Shown: one piece after another, positions 10,670-23,443 of the stretch
How positions within the stretch are numbered: the stretch's first letter is position 1
How the letters are laid out: each line of letters opens with the position of its first letter
DNA from: Hericium rajendrae
Lineage: Eukaryota > Basidiomycota > Agaricomycetes > Russulales > Hericiaceae
Length of the DNA: 64,000 nt
Assembly (NCBI GenBank): GCA_033439255.1
Contig: CM065891.1
Coordinates: forward strand, 1,426,001-1,490,000
Direction of reading: 5' to 3'
Made by a program: the position numbers and the translations under genes
Notes under the pieces: model-generated
What the model was told of the DNA's origin: nothing
What the model saw: the letters and a program-made list of their open reading frames with translations, nothing else
Databases searched by the model: none

Positions 10670-13600
10670 TTAGACGTGAGTGTTATTCCACACAGATCTC
10701 ACCACGAAGTCGCTCGGGTCAGGCAACTTGTTCTTCGAGAGCAATGGGTTGAAGTTGAAGTTGACTTAAAGTGCAGCAGCCGTCAGAGCATTCAGACTCT
10801 CTAGAGACACAAGACACTTACGTGTACGGTCCTGACCGGGAACGAGGTAGAAGGCATTGGACGGCAGCCTCATGACGGAGTCGACGAAATAGCCAACGGT
10901 GCCAGACGGATGGTCAAGCCAGGCCCAGGCAGCCACGCCTCCTTTGGCCGAAAGCGTAAATGTAAGGTTGTCGCTGCTAGTGACACTGATTTGCGGGTCT
11001 ATGAGAGCAGCATCGGCCAATGACGTCGGGGTGAACTACGTCCACATGCGAGTCAGCCTGGCTTCAACAGTCCTGGAAGAGAGAAATGACGCACATATTG
11101 CTCATTCGTTACTGTCCTGTTCTCGACCTCGGCGGTCAAGTTGAGCAGCAGCCAGACATCCGAGGCATTTTTGCCAGATGGCAAGATGTTGGTGAGACCC
11201 TGCCCGGAAAAGAGGAGCGAATTGTTCAGGGTCGGCACTGTGAAGTTCTGCTGTGTCGAGTTCAATGCATTGCCCTCCCAGTCGAACCACGTCCACTGTG
11301 CCAGGCCGCTCACATCCTCCCACCGATCCGACGTCACCAGGATCTCAAGCGTCTCGTTCTGGGCTGTCCAGAACGGATTGATCACAACCGGAGAGAAGAT
11401 GCCCGTAAGTGTGTACTGCAAGGCCTTCCACCTCCCCGAATACTCGATGCTAGACCAGCTCGCGCCCTGCCAGATGTCGTTCAGCTGCCACACGAGCGCA
11501 CCGAGATTGTTCTCGCCTTGGCCCGCGCCGCGGCGGTACCAAGCGATCTGCGAGTCCATAGTCATTGCCTGGAAGATCTGCGTGCTGTAGCACCACTGTG
11601 CGAATGTCTGGTTCGAGTCGCTCGTCCCGGGAGTTGGCAGCCACAGCTCGACGGCGCTGGCCATTTGCTCTTGGCCTTGATTTGCATTCGGGTTCGGGAA
11701 GGCAAGACCACCTGCGGGCGGGTGATGGTCTCGAGACATGACGACAGGAGAGTTGAAGGAGAAGTCAGATGCATTGGTCAACGCTTCTTCCCAGCTGTAG
11801 AATGAAGGCATTGAATGGAAGCTAAATGGTGGCGCGCGGGTTTAGTGAAGGGATATGGCAATCTCGGCTGATTTCCTCCTTACCCGAATTCGTTGACAAA
11901 TCTAGAGACGGGGAATGTGTCGTAGTTGAAGGCCTGCGAGGCGTCGTAATTGTATCGTTCTGCATCTTTGGTGAGGAATGAAAACGTCAAGAAGGTGTTT
12001 GCCAAGCTTACCGCTGTTCCCATAAATTTCGCCAGGAGTTGCATTGTCGAATCTCAGCACCAGAGGATCAAGGCTCAGGACGCCGTGGATGGTCGAGCAA
12101 TCTGTGTAAGGCACCTAGACGCGACTTCAGCATTGACGTGGACAAGTGTATCTTGGAACTAGGTACACTCACTGAACTGGTTTCCTCATAAGCGATGTCG
12201 TGTAGGAGATCTTGGAACAGTGTCACATACTAAGCAGAATAAGAATAAGATCATGAGAACAGTCTAGATGTTGGGTGTTGTAGACTCACTTCATTCAAGT
12301 AATGCGTTCCGTTCGGCGCACTCGCGTTCACCTGCGTGACAATGCCCTCGATCTCATTTCCACCTGCCCACTGCACATTGCTGGCGTGCTTGTTGATGCG
12401 ACGAACGTTTTGTCGCACCTCGGTGTCGATCGAATCCAGCAGGAAGTCATTCAATGCGTAAAGCGAATCGGAGAATATGAACTCAGACCACGCCAAGATA
12501 CCGATCTCGTCGCAGACCGCGTAAAATGAGTACGTGTCTGTCGCATGAGGTGGATAATTGGGCGTAATCGCCGCAGAAGTCGACGAAGGTTGGTATACGC
12601 CACCACCCCACACGCGAAGCTATTCAGGTCAGGTAAGACTTGATTACACGGATATGATGTGATTAAGGGATCGGAACGCACCATGTTCTGACCACTGGCC
12701 ACGGCACTCTCTAACACCCACCTGACCTCCTCGTCCGTAGTTCTTGCGTAGAATGGGTCAAACGGAATGATATTCGTTCCGAGAGCATAGAACGCCTTCC
12801 CGTTCACTTCGAAGTGCCATTGATCGCCTGGGGTAATGCCGCGCTGGGTGACTTCGTCGTCTGGATAGCGTGTCTGCACGAGCCGTATCGTGCGGAATCC
12901 GACAGGGGTGGTGAACGAGATGTTGTCCGACCCGGTGCCGAGGTCCAAGCTGATCGTGAGGTTGTATAGCTTGGGAGTACCGAGGTTATGGGGGAACCAG
13001 CGCTGGGGCAGACTGTCGTCAATGGTCCAGTTGGCCTGCACCCAAGTCGGTGTGCTGACAATGGAAGACCCGTTGCTTCCCAGGGCAGGGATCGCATTGA
13101 CAGCGATCGGGTCCGACGTAAAGTTCAATTCGGCGATGGAGAGCACGAGCGACGGGGACGAAGCTGTGACAGCGGAATGTATCCCAAGGCTGATGTTGAA
13201 GACCCAAGGTGCTGTCTCGTTCAGATTGCTCTGAGAAGCATCAGCGTAGCCTTGCTTGTAGATGTCAATGGAAGATTCGGATATCAACACGGGCGACTTG
13301 ATAGTATTGCCCGGAGACTGAGTAGGGGCGCCGGACGGAACAGATGATGCGCTACTTATCGCGACTACGCTGGTATGCAAGATTGATGTGAGGACGCTTG
13401 TTATAGCTGTCGAACCGTTCGGTGGTACTGCAGCGCTATCCAATGCCGAAGATGATACGGCGCGTTTTGCGATGGTCGTGATGTCGGATGGCATTGATAT
13501 GGAAGCAGAGATGCTCATTGTAGTGCTGACTGGCGTAGATGAAGCATTAACGAGAGTCGATGAGGTAGGTGAAATGCTGTTGTCGGAACCAGTCAGGGTA

Positions 13601-14454
13601 ACGAAATAAGCCGGTTTATGGACACCTGAAGGGACAAATGCTGGGCCCTACATATTGCATATTATGAACCCCACCAAGGACAGCAAAAGACCTGAGACGT
13701 ACCCAATCCCATCCAAAGTCGGATTGCACCTTTCGAATCCAGGCGCGGATTCCGGGAATCTCAAAGTCAAACTGTTTCACAAGGTAAGTACACGATAGCG
13801 TGGAAGTGACAAGTGTAAGTGACTAACGTTCTGCTGTCCGGGAAAGATTTCTGCATCCGGTCGAGCTGTGACATTCACGCCGTAATACCAAGCCGATTCA
13901 AATGCGATCGTCAAGTTCGTGTTGTTTCCCACAGGAGAGGCTAGCAAGTCGGAGACATCGAAGACATATTGCTGAAATTCGTTGTTGACCCACGCAACTG
14001 GATGTCCTGCGAGCGACTATAAAGGACAATCATAAGTAAAGCTCCGGCTGAGAGACTCATCGCACTTACGATATTGGCAATCGTATCAATGCCATAGAAA
14101 ACAAGCAATGTTTTATCCGACGAGTTCGTTGACGCTGCCTGTGTGAATGAGGAAACATCGGCTGTGTATGTCCAATTGTCATAGATTATCCATCTTTGGT
14201 CAAAATCTGGAATCATTGAGCTTCAAGCCAAGAACAGTTGAATAAAACATACCATTGGTCTCCAATAGAGGCTCAGTTATGACTCCAGCACGTAGAAGGT
14301 CGAGGTGGACTTGGGAGGGCACCGATCCCGGAACCACGACGGAACCATTCTGGCTACTCACAGACCATTGCAAGTCTGAGAGGCTGAACACGTCCGCAAG
14401 TGCCACAATGGGTAAGAGCATTGCTAGCAGAGAATGATAGAGGCGTCTCCCCAT
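10670..14454 (-). CDS. Secreted beta-mannosidase, glycoside hydrolase family 2
   Basis: Releases mannose from the non-reducing ends of mannan oligosaccharides outside the cell. The ATG at 14454 gives a signal peptide (MGRRLYHSLLAMLLPIVALA) before DVFSLSDLQWSVSSQNGS. The substrate-binding domain has VPSQVHLDLLRAGVI, DFDQRWIIYDNW and SLAGHPVAWVNNEFQQY. The core has WHFEVNGKAFYALGTNIIPF, the general acid/base in WAGGNEIEGIV, VPYTDCSTIHGVLSLDP, and the nucleophile in SRFVNEFG followed by FHSMPSFYSW. VWQLNDIWQGASWSSIEY lies further on. About ten short introns separate these blocks. The last one (near 10748-10808) joins VPGQDRT to a final exon ending SVWNNTHV, with TAA at 10670. A Ser/Thr-rich stretch of about 100 residues (about 13285-13590) follows KPAYFVTLTG. 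The family is certain; individual splice borders are approximate. Confidence 0.95.
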
Positions 14455-15159
14455 GGCTTGCAGGGATGAAGGCACTTCATTCCTTGACAGACCCAGGCTT
14501 ACTTATAGCGGGCGAGAACTTACAAGAAGTACGTTACCATGATCTACCAGGTGATGGCTTGCCCGTCATAACTGCGGAGTTACGTATATATGATACGAAG
14601 CAGTTGCAAAGATCTACAGCGCAAACGAGTCCTGTGGGCACCTTCCAGATGATCTTGGAGCGGGCCGTGCAAAACAGCGCCGCTCACGAGGCTGTAGAGA
14701 GAGAGTCAGGAGACTCTCTAATTTAGGGAGTGCTATATCGTCATCAGAGAGCATGTCGCCAACGTCTTCCTTCCTTCCTTCTTCTCGATGCATGTGGTCA
14801 TGTCCCCTTTGAACACCTGCCTGAGCTGCGAGTCCAGTTTTGAAGCTGCAGTGCTGGAGATTCGCTCAAGCTTCGTATAGAAGTTGAAAATTCATTCAAG
14901 AGCGTGCAGATAGAGGAAGTTGAGGATATCAGTGCAAGGCGGTGAACATCTTGCAAGAATAGCGGTGGCCGAAAGCATTTCAAAAAAATCAAATGCAACA
15001 CTTGCCGCGGTGCGCGTGGAAAGCGTCTGCAAGCGCTCGGTTAGACGATCACGGCACCCTCAGAAGCCGCGCTGCGCTGGAAGTTGAGACTTGCCTTTGA
15101 CTTTCAGCTTCAACGTCGAATTGGTAGTTGTCCGCCTCATCATTTGGGCTACGTTGACT
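14455..15159. promoter_or_regulatory. Divergent promoter region of beta-mannosidase and F-box genes
   Basis: Head-to-head space between the minus-strand beta-mannosidase and the plus-strand F-box gene. A TTCCTTCCTTCC run near 14767-14780 is the only simple-sequence feature. No coding frame of quality is seen. Confidence 0.45.
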
Positions 15160-16898
15160 ATGTCCCGGGAACGGTGTATTCTCTCCTTTTCTCCAGAACT
15201 ACTCGTCGAAATTCTCAAGGAATTGGGATACGAAGATCTGATAGCTTGCTCGAAGGTACGTGAAGTACTTATTTGTCTCCACATCAGTTGTAGCTCAACG
15301 TATAGCATCTCATCCATATTTAGTCATGCAAACACTTTCATAAGTTGGTCAATCATACAGACCAGCTAATGTATAAGATCGAGCTCCGCGTCGACGGGTG
15401 TGTGGACGGACCGCCCAGCATTGTGGGCTCTGGTGAACGGCTTGCACTCCTTCGTGACATGCGGTCCCGCTGGCGCTCTTTGGTTTCCCTCAAACACGAG
15501 ATTATCCAACTGCCCGGTCCCTGCGAGAAACGCGAAGATTTGCACTATGCTCAAGGCGTCTTCGCCCAGATTATACGTCACCCCAAAGGCCACCGCGTCA
15601 AATGTTCAGTGACGGGTACGACACTGCCCACTCGCACTTCGCAGGCCAAAGATTTTGGTGCCATCATCGACGATTACGAGCCGCAGCCCTATCGTAGTTT
15701 TGCTGTAGATCACAATGCTGATCTGGTCGTCATATCTGAAGCCATACCCGATCCCGAGCTGGAAGAAATGGGCTTCGCTCGACTTACTTGTATCTCCGGT
15801 CTATCAGCTCAAACGGCAGGCTGCCACATCCAGCTTGCCAGCAACCTGAGCTGTTGCTAGAGTTGGAGGACTGCGACGATGGTGATATTACTTGCCAGCC
15901 GAAACTCGCTGGCGATACCCTTGGCGTTCTATTTGACATTCGGGGTTTGCCACACCTGGTAATTTGGAATTGGCACACTGGCAAAATGTTTGTTGTGCGT
16001 CTTTTACTTCGACATCTATGCAGGTCTGATGCTCACGCAAATCTGCGCATAGTACATTCATAATTTCAGCCTTCCATTCTTCATCAATGACTTTGTGTTC
16101 CTTTCTCCCCGTATTTTCATCGCGGCTACTTCGAACTGTGGCCAATCTCAAGACAGTCTTGATCTGATCGTTTTTCTTTCGGGGAAGCGGAATCAGGAGT
16201 ACCTTATAACGACATTTTGGCTGATGGCTCAGTGAAGCATGTTATGACCTTATGTCTACCGGAAGTCGGTGACCCAGACCGCTTCGACCAGGGCTCCCTT
16301 TCCACTACCGCTGGCTGGCCCTACAGCTCAATGCCTTTCAAGGCAGATGACACTTCTCTCATCTTGGTCTATGACTTGATGGGTGCAGGATCTGATCTTG
16401 GTCGCGAAGATTTGAGGATAGTCGTGCACAGTGACGTTCTGCCCTACGTCAAGAAGTCCTGTTCCCTAGGCGCTACACATGAAAGCCGACACATACCCTG
16501 GTCAGCATGGGGTCCAAAGTACACTAGAATGTTTTCGGTTTCTAGCCTCGGTTGGACTTTCTATCAGCAGCATAGGTCTGGCTGTCCACGTATTCATCTC
16601 ATTTGATCACTGACGCTGTCGAAGATATGTTCCTGTCCATGGCGAGCGACTGATATCAACGTTTCCAGGACCAAATAACGAAGTGATTACCCAGCTCATG
16701 GATTTCAATCCTCGCCGTCTCTCTAGAGAGAACAAGAGCTCGGGCAACCCATCGTTTGTCATCCAACCTAGTACAATAAGTGTTCCGGTCTTCGCGGGCC
16801 CAATCACCACAGCGATGCCATACTCCATGCTAAGAGTACCGAACGCCGAATCGTATTACGGTCTTCTATTGGATGAGCAGCGCTTGGTTGGATTATAA
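15160..16898 (+). CDS. F-box domain protein
   Basis: Probably a substrate adaptor of an SCF-type ubiquitin ligase. The ATG at 15160 starts MSRERCILSFSPELLVEIL, a typical N-terminal F-box. An intron (about 15256-15323) joins LIACSK to SCKHFHKLVNHTDQLMYKI in phase, completing the F-box. Residues after it follow the pattern of agaricomycete F-box proteins with a beta-propeller-like tail (RLALLRDMRSRWRSL, FGAIIDDYEPQPYRSFAVD, GDTLGVLFDIRGLPHLVIW, DFVFLSPRIFIAATS, RYVPVHGERLISTFPGP, MPYSMLRVPNAESYYGLLL). The stop is at 16896-16898. Between about 16150 and 16215 the frame changes from KRNQEYLITT to GVPYNDILADGS without an obvious intron, so the model there is unsure (short intron or frameshift). 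Substrate unknown. Confidence 0.72.
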
Positions 16899-18776
16899 AG
16901 GTCTGCGTGTCTCGTTAAATGCCTGTCCATTCGCTCTGACAAGTCTTATACAGATCGAGAATTCCGGCCACGGATCGAAAATACCGGCCGAGATGGATGT
17001 ATACATTTTCTGAGGCGGGATTGGAACATCGATAACCATAGAACCATAGCTTGTTCGTTTTCCGCACTTGGACCGCACTTACTGTAGATCCATACAAGTC
17101 GTGGTGACATCATGTACTTCACCAACGGACCACGATCATGTTCTGAAAATTGTCGCACATATTCAAAGGCTTCAAGGTCTGTGTCACGGCTTCATGGACA
17201 GAGACAGATTCATGACGAGCTAGATATACTCGTGGATAGATCGATGAATGAAGAAGAAAAACCCCGATGGAACCAGATATGACAACCACAGGCGACCTCC
17301 ATTAATGGCCCGGAGTTACGAAAACCTTCGGCCTGCGACATCTCCCCCTCGCTATTGAGCGCGGCCCATTCATCCATCGACGCCCCTCTTCAGCGTCGAC
17401 ATCCGTGCGCCCCACTGCCTCGGGAACGCCACCACCTCCCGCGCCCGTTGCCATACGAGCGGCTCGGGTGCTCGCAACACAGCGCCGTTGATGTCCTTCG
17501 CGTCGACCACCAGCGACTCGTCGACGCCGCCCTATGCTTGATCCTGGACTACAGTAGATCCTGGACAACATGCAGTCTACCAGTGACCCCCCATAAAATC
17601 GTTCTGGAGTCAGTCGCCGCCGTCGACATCCAACCTTAGTCTCCGTCTGCTTTCAGTTCTCGACGACGGATAGTTTCGACGTCACATGAAGTCCTTACGA
17701 CACCCTGCTGCGCTTGGACGCTCTATCGCATGACCGCGCAATCTCTCGGGCAATTCTCTCCAGCAGTGTTTATCATCAGTCATTTGATTGTGGGTGTTGT
17801 TCGAGACGTTCAGGATGAAGCTCACAGTCCGCTCTTCAACTCTCATCACTCTTGCTTCGATCAGCTCCGAGTTGCGTGTCGTCTTTGCGACTTTCTCCCA
17901 AGCCGGTTTTCAGACCTTTTTTGCCTCGACATTGGGAGATGCAGCAAGCGACCTGAAAAAGGCGATGACGCCAGAGCTCTCGCGGTGGACCGAGGATAGC
18001 GGAGTGAGAACGTGCCCGGTTTGACTGTCGGAATCACACGGTTGTATGGCGAGAGCGAGCTCGGTGGAGACATGCGGATGTCGACGTCGCGGGGGAGGAG
18101 GACCTAAAGCTTCCTCAGCCTATGGCGAAGCGAGCACCGGGGCGGATAGTCCTGAAAGAATGGTGGTGCAAGTATCTATATCGATGGCGGTCAGAGGTAT
18201 GGGGACGCTGATGCTATTCGACGCCTGAAACGAACGTTGAACATGTTCGAGCGCGGGTGGCGGCCTGGAATCTTACTCAAGACGACTTTCCAAGAAGAGT
18301 GTTACCAGAAGCTAATGTTCATGGAAAACAATCGGCTTTAGTCGGGCTTTAGCGTCGAAAAGACTTGCATGCGAACTGTGTCAAGTACAGGGCCCGTACC
18401 TGACAAAAACTGGCGGTGCAGCTGGACCGACTGACACGGTATTCGATGTAGATGTCTTTAATGACATCAAACCATTTGTGTCGATTTGCAGTTGCACAGA
18501 AGTAGAACGGCCAGAGCTGAAGCGCTGAAATTTGGCTGAAACCCAACAAACTGCGGAGCGCTTGTTCGCACTTAGGCACCGAGAGCGGAAGCAGGCGACC
18601 CAAGGTTTCTCTTTTGGGCCGTGTACATGGCATCATCGCAGCCCCACAGCTGAACCCCTCAGATATCTAGTGCTCTTGTCGTCAGAATTAGTACTTCAGA
18701 TCTATTCCTCTCACCAGTGATCATTCTTCACACACTTCGTTCAACGTTGAGCTCAGCTATCAGACCTAGTTCTAGC
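16899..18776. other. Gene-poor stretch, possibly eroded sequence
   Basis: About 1.9 kb without a gene I can support. Patches near 17300-17540 and 18000-18130 have coding-like GC content on both strands but no recognisable domain or splice pattern. They could be remnants of dead genes or non-coding DNA. Confidence 0.4.
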
Positions 18777-19214
18777 ATGTCAGGCAGTAAGCGATTTCCC
18801 GATGTTAATGAAACGAGATCTGATCAGTGGAGCATAGGATACATCGTTGTGTTCAAGAAGACCGCTAGTGACGCAGATGTGCAGAAATATGTCAAGGACG
18901 TCACTTCGAACGGTAGGTCAACTGTCTTCTAAAAAACGTGAAGCTAACTTATGTCGGTACGCAGGTGGCACTATTCATAATGAATATACCTCGGTCATGA
19001 AGGTACAGTTGGTCGATATTACCATCGATCTACACTGACGATGAATACCACACAGGGATTTTCTGCACAGATCCCTGATAGCTTCCTTCAGACCCTTCAA
19101 TCCAACCTCCAGGATGGCCCCATTGACTACATCGGTCTGTTCTTTACGAGCGCTGGAGATGACGATACTGATATCGCCCGAACAGAGCCCGACAGCGTCG
19201 TGCACACTCAGTAA
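18777..19214 (+). CDS. Peptidase inhibitor I9 (subtilisin-propeptide-like) small protein
   Basis: A small intracellular-type inhibitor resembling subtilase propeptides, like fungal proteinase A inhibitors. Exons 18777-18912, 18965-19002, 19056-19134 and 19186-19214 join in phase (junction codons G-G, K-G, E) to give about 93 residues. The I9 core is visible: SIGYIVVFKKTASDADVQKY, GGTIHNEYTSVMKGFSAQIP, LQTLQSNLQDGPIDYIEPDS. There is no signal peptide and no protease domain downstream, so this is a free-standing inhibitor, not a truncated protease. All four exons are short, with introns of about 50 nt. Neighbouring genes give no functional hint. The target protease is unknown. Confidence 0.88.
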
Positions 19215-19797
19215 ATCGATCCCTTGCCAGGAGTCGAAGTCGGTTACGACAAGGACGGACAATATATGTGAGATGATAGGAGGTTTGTACAATAGAAACA
19301 GAAGAAATTTGGAGGTTTAAAATGTTGATTTAAAATCGAAGATATTGGACTTCCTTCCTAAGGAATTATACAAAAGACAGAGAAAGAACAGAGAAACGCC
19401 ACCACCGGTGAGTATAGTATTAGGTCGTGCGCATGGCTACGTTATTCTAAGTTAAAAATAAGTATTCACTCACGAAGAGCGAGCGAGCGATCAGATGTCA
19501 CCGGTCACCCGTCATTGTTTAGAAAAATAGAGGAATTATTGGAAAATGCTGGGAAATGAAGATACAAGAAAGAACCTAAGGGCGATCGATTGAAGCAGCA
19601 CGCAGGTGCTCAGACTGCTAGATTGTAGGTGGTTGTAGGAGTACAATATTGCACGTGCGTCATACGGGGTGTGGTTTGGATTAGCGCCCAGTATCCGTTT
19701 GCTGGCTGGCTGTAAGCCCGATGTTTTCCAGCACCAGCCACTTTCAGACTCTGATGTTCATTTGACTCAGAGCTGCGATACCTCCTTTCAGATAACC
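19215..19797. other. Intergenic region
   Basis: AT-rich sequence holding the 3' end of the I9 gene and the promoter of LSB6. No gene, repeat or RNA feature recognised. Confidence 0.5.
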
Positions 19798-22700
19798 ATG
19801 CCCAATCGTTCTGAATACCAGCCTATTCCTCAGGGCGATGAGGAGGAGTCCGAAGCAGACGTAGGAGAGGAGCTGCCGCCACCCGCCACGGCCAATTCGG
19901 CCTCGCGACGAGGAAATGGTCTGCGGCGTGCCAACCACCCTGGACACATTGATCTCGGGAAGTTGGATAAAGCTTTCAAAAGGTGAGGCAGATTTCATTG
20001 TATCTTGGTGGACTGTTCGAGGCTCAGCATTGTCTAACCACTACGCAGATGGACGGAATCTATAGCACAGAAAATGAAGCGCAAGAAGAAGGCGGAGGAG
20101 GTCCAGACAAAGAAAGAGATATTCAGGAGCGTCTTTGACCCTCCTGTCCTTGCGACCATTTCTTCAGGCCCAGTGCGTTTCCTCTATAACCTTGTCGCCG
20201 CTCCTCTAAACCATGGATCGCAGCTCAAGACACTCGACCACAAGCCTCCCATGACACAAGTTGATTTCGATGCGTGCGTGAAGCACCATACTTGTTAATT
20301 CATGTACTCATTATGCCTCAGACTAGTGCAGGCGGTGAAGCAAGCCATTCAGGATGGCGTCCATCCAAAGATGATCACGAAAGGATCCTCAGGCTCATAT
20401 TTTGCGCGCGCCAAAGTCGACGGGAAGGTTCAGACTGTGGCGTTAGTGGGCTTACTATATCTTGTCTGACGTATCTGACTTCACATATTCCTAGCGTCTT
20501 CAAGCCCAAGGACGAGGAGCCGTACGGGCGGCTAAATCCCAAGGTAGGTCGGGAACGACCGTTTCCAACGTGGCTTCTGACACAATTGATGTTTCCAGAC
20601 GACGAAATGGATTCACCGACAGTTCCGTTGGATCATTCCGTTCGGGCGTAGCTGTCTCATCCCCAATCTGAGGTGAGCACTCCTTTGTAGGCCGATTGCC
20701 AAGACTGAAGTCAGCAATTCGAAGTTACATCTCTGAAGCTGCAGCTTCATTACTGGATCAGCGACTTAATCTGCACATCGTGCCGCGGACGCAACTGGTC
20801 TCGTTATCCAGCCCGGTAATGATCTTGACATGAAGAGGAGCCCACGATTCTCATCAGTCCGAATAGGCATTCTTCTACGACTGGATAGACCGGACGGCCC
20901 ACAAGAAAGGAAAGCCTCTTCCAGAGAAAATTGGCAGCATGCAGTACTTCTTGCACGGCTTTCAAGGTAAGCTCGTAGTCGCTTTGACTTTATTAATTAT
21001 GTGTGAACCTTTGTATGGCAGATGCGTCTGACTTCCTTCGGAAGCACCCCTGGCCCGGACGATCGATAGCCGATACATTCGACGACTCCACGCATCGAAG
21101 AGGTAATTTCACGAAGCGCTTCCTGGGTGCACTGAAGATTGTTTGTGGCAAGACGGGAGCTGAGGATGAGGGTTATGATGAGGGAGACGCAGAGGATGAG
21201 CGTGTACTTTATGATGCGACTGAGAGTGATAACAGAAGACCGTTTTACTGGTCTTCGACACTTCAACAAAGCTTCCGTGAAGAGTTGGAAAAGTGCGAGC
21301 CTCTCCTTCCCACTGTTTAAATTGTACTGATGCACTCACATCTTCCAGGCTGGTCATACTTGGTATGTGATCTCAACGTGGGCGATGCCTTTGTGTTCAT
21401 CGTATTCTGCAGATTATCTCATGCTGAACACTGATCGCGGTGCTGACAACTACATGATCAAGTACTGCGAAGGTGAACACGAGAAGTCACTCATTGATGT
21501 TGCCCCTTCGCGGACCGCTCAGCTCGAAATGCCTATGATGAGCGAGCTCAGACGTACATCCCCGACAGCCTCTCCACCCAACATCTCCTTTACCAGCCCA
21601 CCCCGAACGCACTGGACAAATTCAAGTTCCCAGTCTCCCTATACCCGACAACCACATATCCATATTGCTGCAATAGACAACTCACTCTCTTTCCCTCACG
21701 AGCATCCGCACGGCTGGAGATCGTACACGTACGGCTGGTTGTATCTGCCCGTCAGCGTCATCGGTCGACCCTTTAGCGAGAAGACCCGCAATCACTTTCT
21801 GCCTCTGCTCACGTCAAAAGCGTGGTGGGAAGAAACGACCTTCCAGTTGAGGAAGCTCTTTGCTGTTGATCCTGACTTCCACCCGAAGATGTTCAACGTG
21901 AGTATTGAGTGCGTTCACGCTGCCTCCCCTGCTAACAAGGAATAGCGGCAATTGGCTGTCATCAAAGGTCAGGCATGGAACATTGTACAGTCTTTGAAAC
22001 ATGACGTGCGTATTATTGCCCTTATCTTGCTACCTTTCTGACAGAATTTTCCTCCAGGACGAAGGTATGAGAGCTTGCCCACTTCCTCCTATTCTACTTT
22101 GTTCTAATCCGATCCAGGTCCTTTGGAACTCACGCGGCGCACCAAGGCCCTCGTCTGGGACGATGAGATTGAGCTTGCAGAAGAGACCATCACCGAGCTG
22201 GCTAACGGCCCCTTAAGCTCGCCTCGCCCGTCCGTCAACACGCTGCCCCTCCCAGACCAGCGGCACCGCAAGCGCTCGCAAAGCCAGAACGCAGGCGACT
22301 TCCCGCCGCCGATGCGCCGCATGAGCACTGACATGGCGGGCGTCGTGCGGCCCGTGCCGTTCTCCGCGAAGTTCGAGCGCGTGCACCCGGGCACCACGGG
22401 CGTCACGGTGCTCGAGCACATGGAGCGCCTCGATGCGGTCGAGGCGAGCCTCGAGCGGCTCGCGGTGGACAGCCCAATCGCAGAGGAGGAAGAGCAGGAC
22501 GTCGCAGAGTCGTCGGCGCGGCCTGCAAATGCCGCGGACACGCCATCTCCACTCCAGCTCGCGGGAGATGGTGAGGCATTGCCTGCTTCTGCACAGGGAA
22601 GCGGATCGCAGCTTGCAGCTGTTCCAGAGACTTCGCGTTCTGCGTCTGCGTCGTCGACGCTTGAAGACGAAGAAGGCGATGTTGCAGAGCTGTCAAAATC

Positions 22701-22935
22701 CTTATCGCATCTGGAGATGCCCTCGTCCGCGCCATGGCATGGCCGCTGGACGAGCCAGTCATCAGCTGATCGGCAGACGCCTCAGGGACTGGATTGGATG
22801 CAGGAGGAGCCAGTGAAGAAGCGGACTGTAGTCACAGAGGTAAGTTGGCTTGTTGTCTCCGTGGCGTCGCGCTCACATATCTGTTTTCAGCGTCTTGAGA
22901 TGATCAGCCCTAAACCATTCTTCTCATGTTGTTGA
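19798..22935 (+). CDS. LSB6: Type II phosphatidylinositol 4-kinase (LSB6)
   Basis: Makes phosphatidylinositol 4-phosphate on endosomal, vacuolar and plasma membranes. The ATG at 19798 begins MPNRSEYQPIPQGDEEE. The kinase fold is spread over about nine exons. The glycine-rich region is KGSSGSYFARAKVDGKV with the lysine of VAVFKPKDEEPYGRLNPK. The type II hallmark is FGRSCLIPNLSYISEAAAS. Further blocks are LNLHIVPRTQLVSLSSPAF, KIGSMQYFLHGFQDASDF, and the catalytic loop LVILDYLMLNTDRGADNYMI; then IDVAPS and IAAIDNSLSFPHEHPHGWRSY, the activation segment. A long acidic, disordered tail follows. The last intron (22840-22890) leads to RLEMISPKPFFSCC, whose terminal Cys pair is a probable lipidation site. 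Length and domain order fit fungal LSB6. Confidence 0.93.
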
Positions 22936-23228
22936 TCCAGCTCGACATTAGGTGCGTAGCTGTATGCAAGCTCAAGAGTTATAATGGCTATCTTTCGGGA
23001 CTTGATCGGCGACTCGGGCCTGGTACTCCGCGGTCTCAGTAGGGATACTCATTGGCGACAGTTTTGTCCAGACGGACAGATGGACATTTTTGGTTGTAGG
23101 AATATAGAATAATTCCACTAGACTATCCTATGACAATGTCATTGCAGGGTTCAGGAGTATAGACGACACGTTTTGCTTCGTTTTGCTTTATCGCTCGTCT
23201 GATGTGAGCAACGTGTCCTCCTGTTCTG
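22936..23228. other. 3' flank of LSB6 up to the LINE insertion
   Basis: The host intergenic sequence between the LSB6 stop codon and the left target-site duplication. It resumes at 46974 on the other side of the insertion. Nothing else recognised. Confidence 0.5.
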
Positions 23229-23235
23229 TTCTGAC

Positions 23236-23242
<7 letters not shown>
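23229..23242. repeat. Target-site duplication of the LINE, left copy
   Basis: TTCTGACATATTTT here is repeated at 46960-46973. The last four T are ambiguous because the LINE tail also reads as T on this strand, so at least 10 bp (TTCTGACATA) are duplicated. Confidence 0.75.

Positions 23243-23272
<30 letters not shown>
23239..23272 (-). repeat. LINE poly-A tail
   Basis: A run of 34 T on the plus strand, read as A on the LINE strand, directly between the left target-site duplication and the LINE 3' UTR. Confidence 0.9.
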
Positions 23273-23273
<1 letters not shown>

Positions 23274-23443
23274 GACAAGCCATGTGCCTAGGAAGCGACT
23301 ATATCGTGTAACACGACTCCAGTCCCCCCTAAGCGGCTTAAAGCATACCGGTTGTAACGCGGTATGGTCCGAGGAAAAATGCGCAAACGCACGAACGACG
23401 TATGCGAACAGTGTGGGGCTGCCGCCGCCGCAGGTAAGTCCCG

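Noticed and set aside
17730-18024. Possible small gene starting MKLTVRSSTLITLASISS at 17814
   Set aside because: The start looks faintly like a signal peptide, but the rest has no supporting features and no plausible exons continue it.
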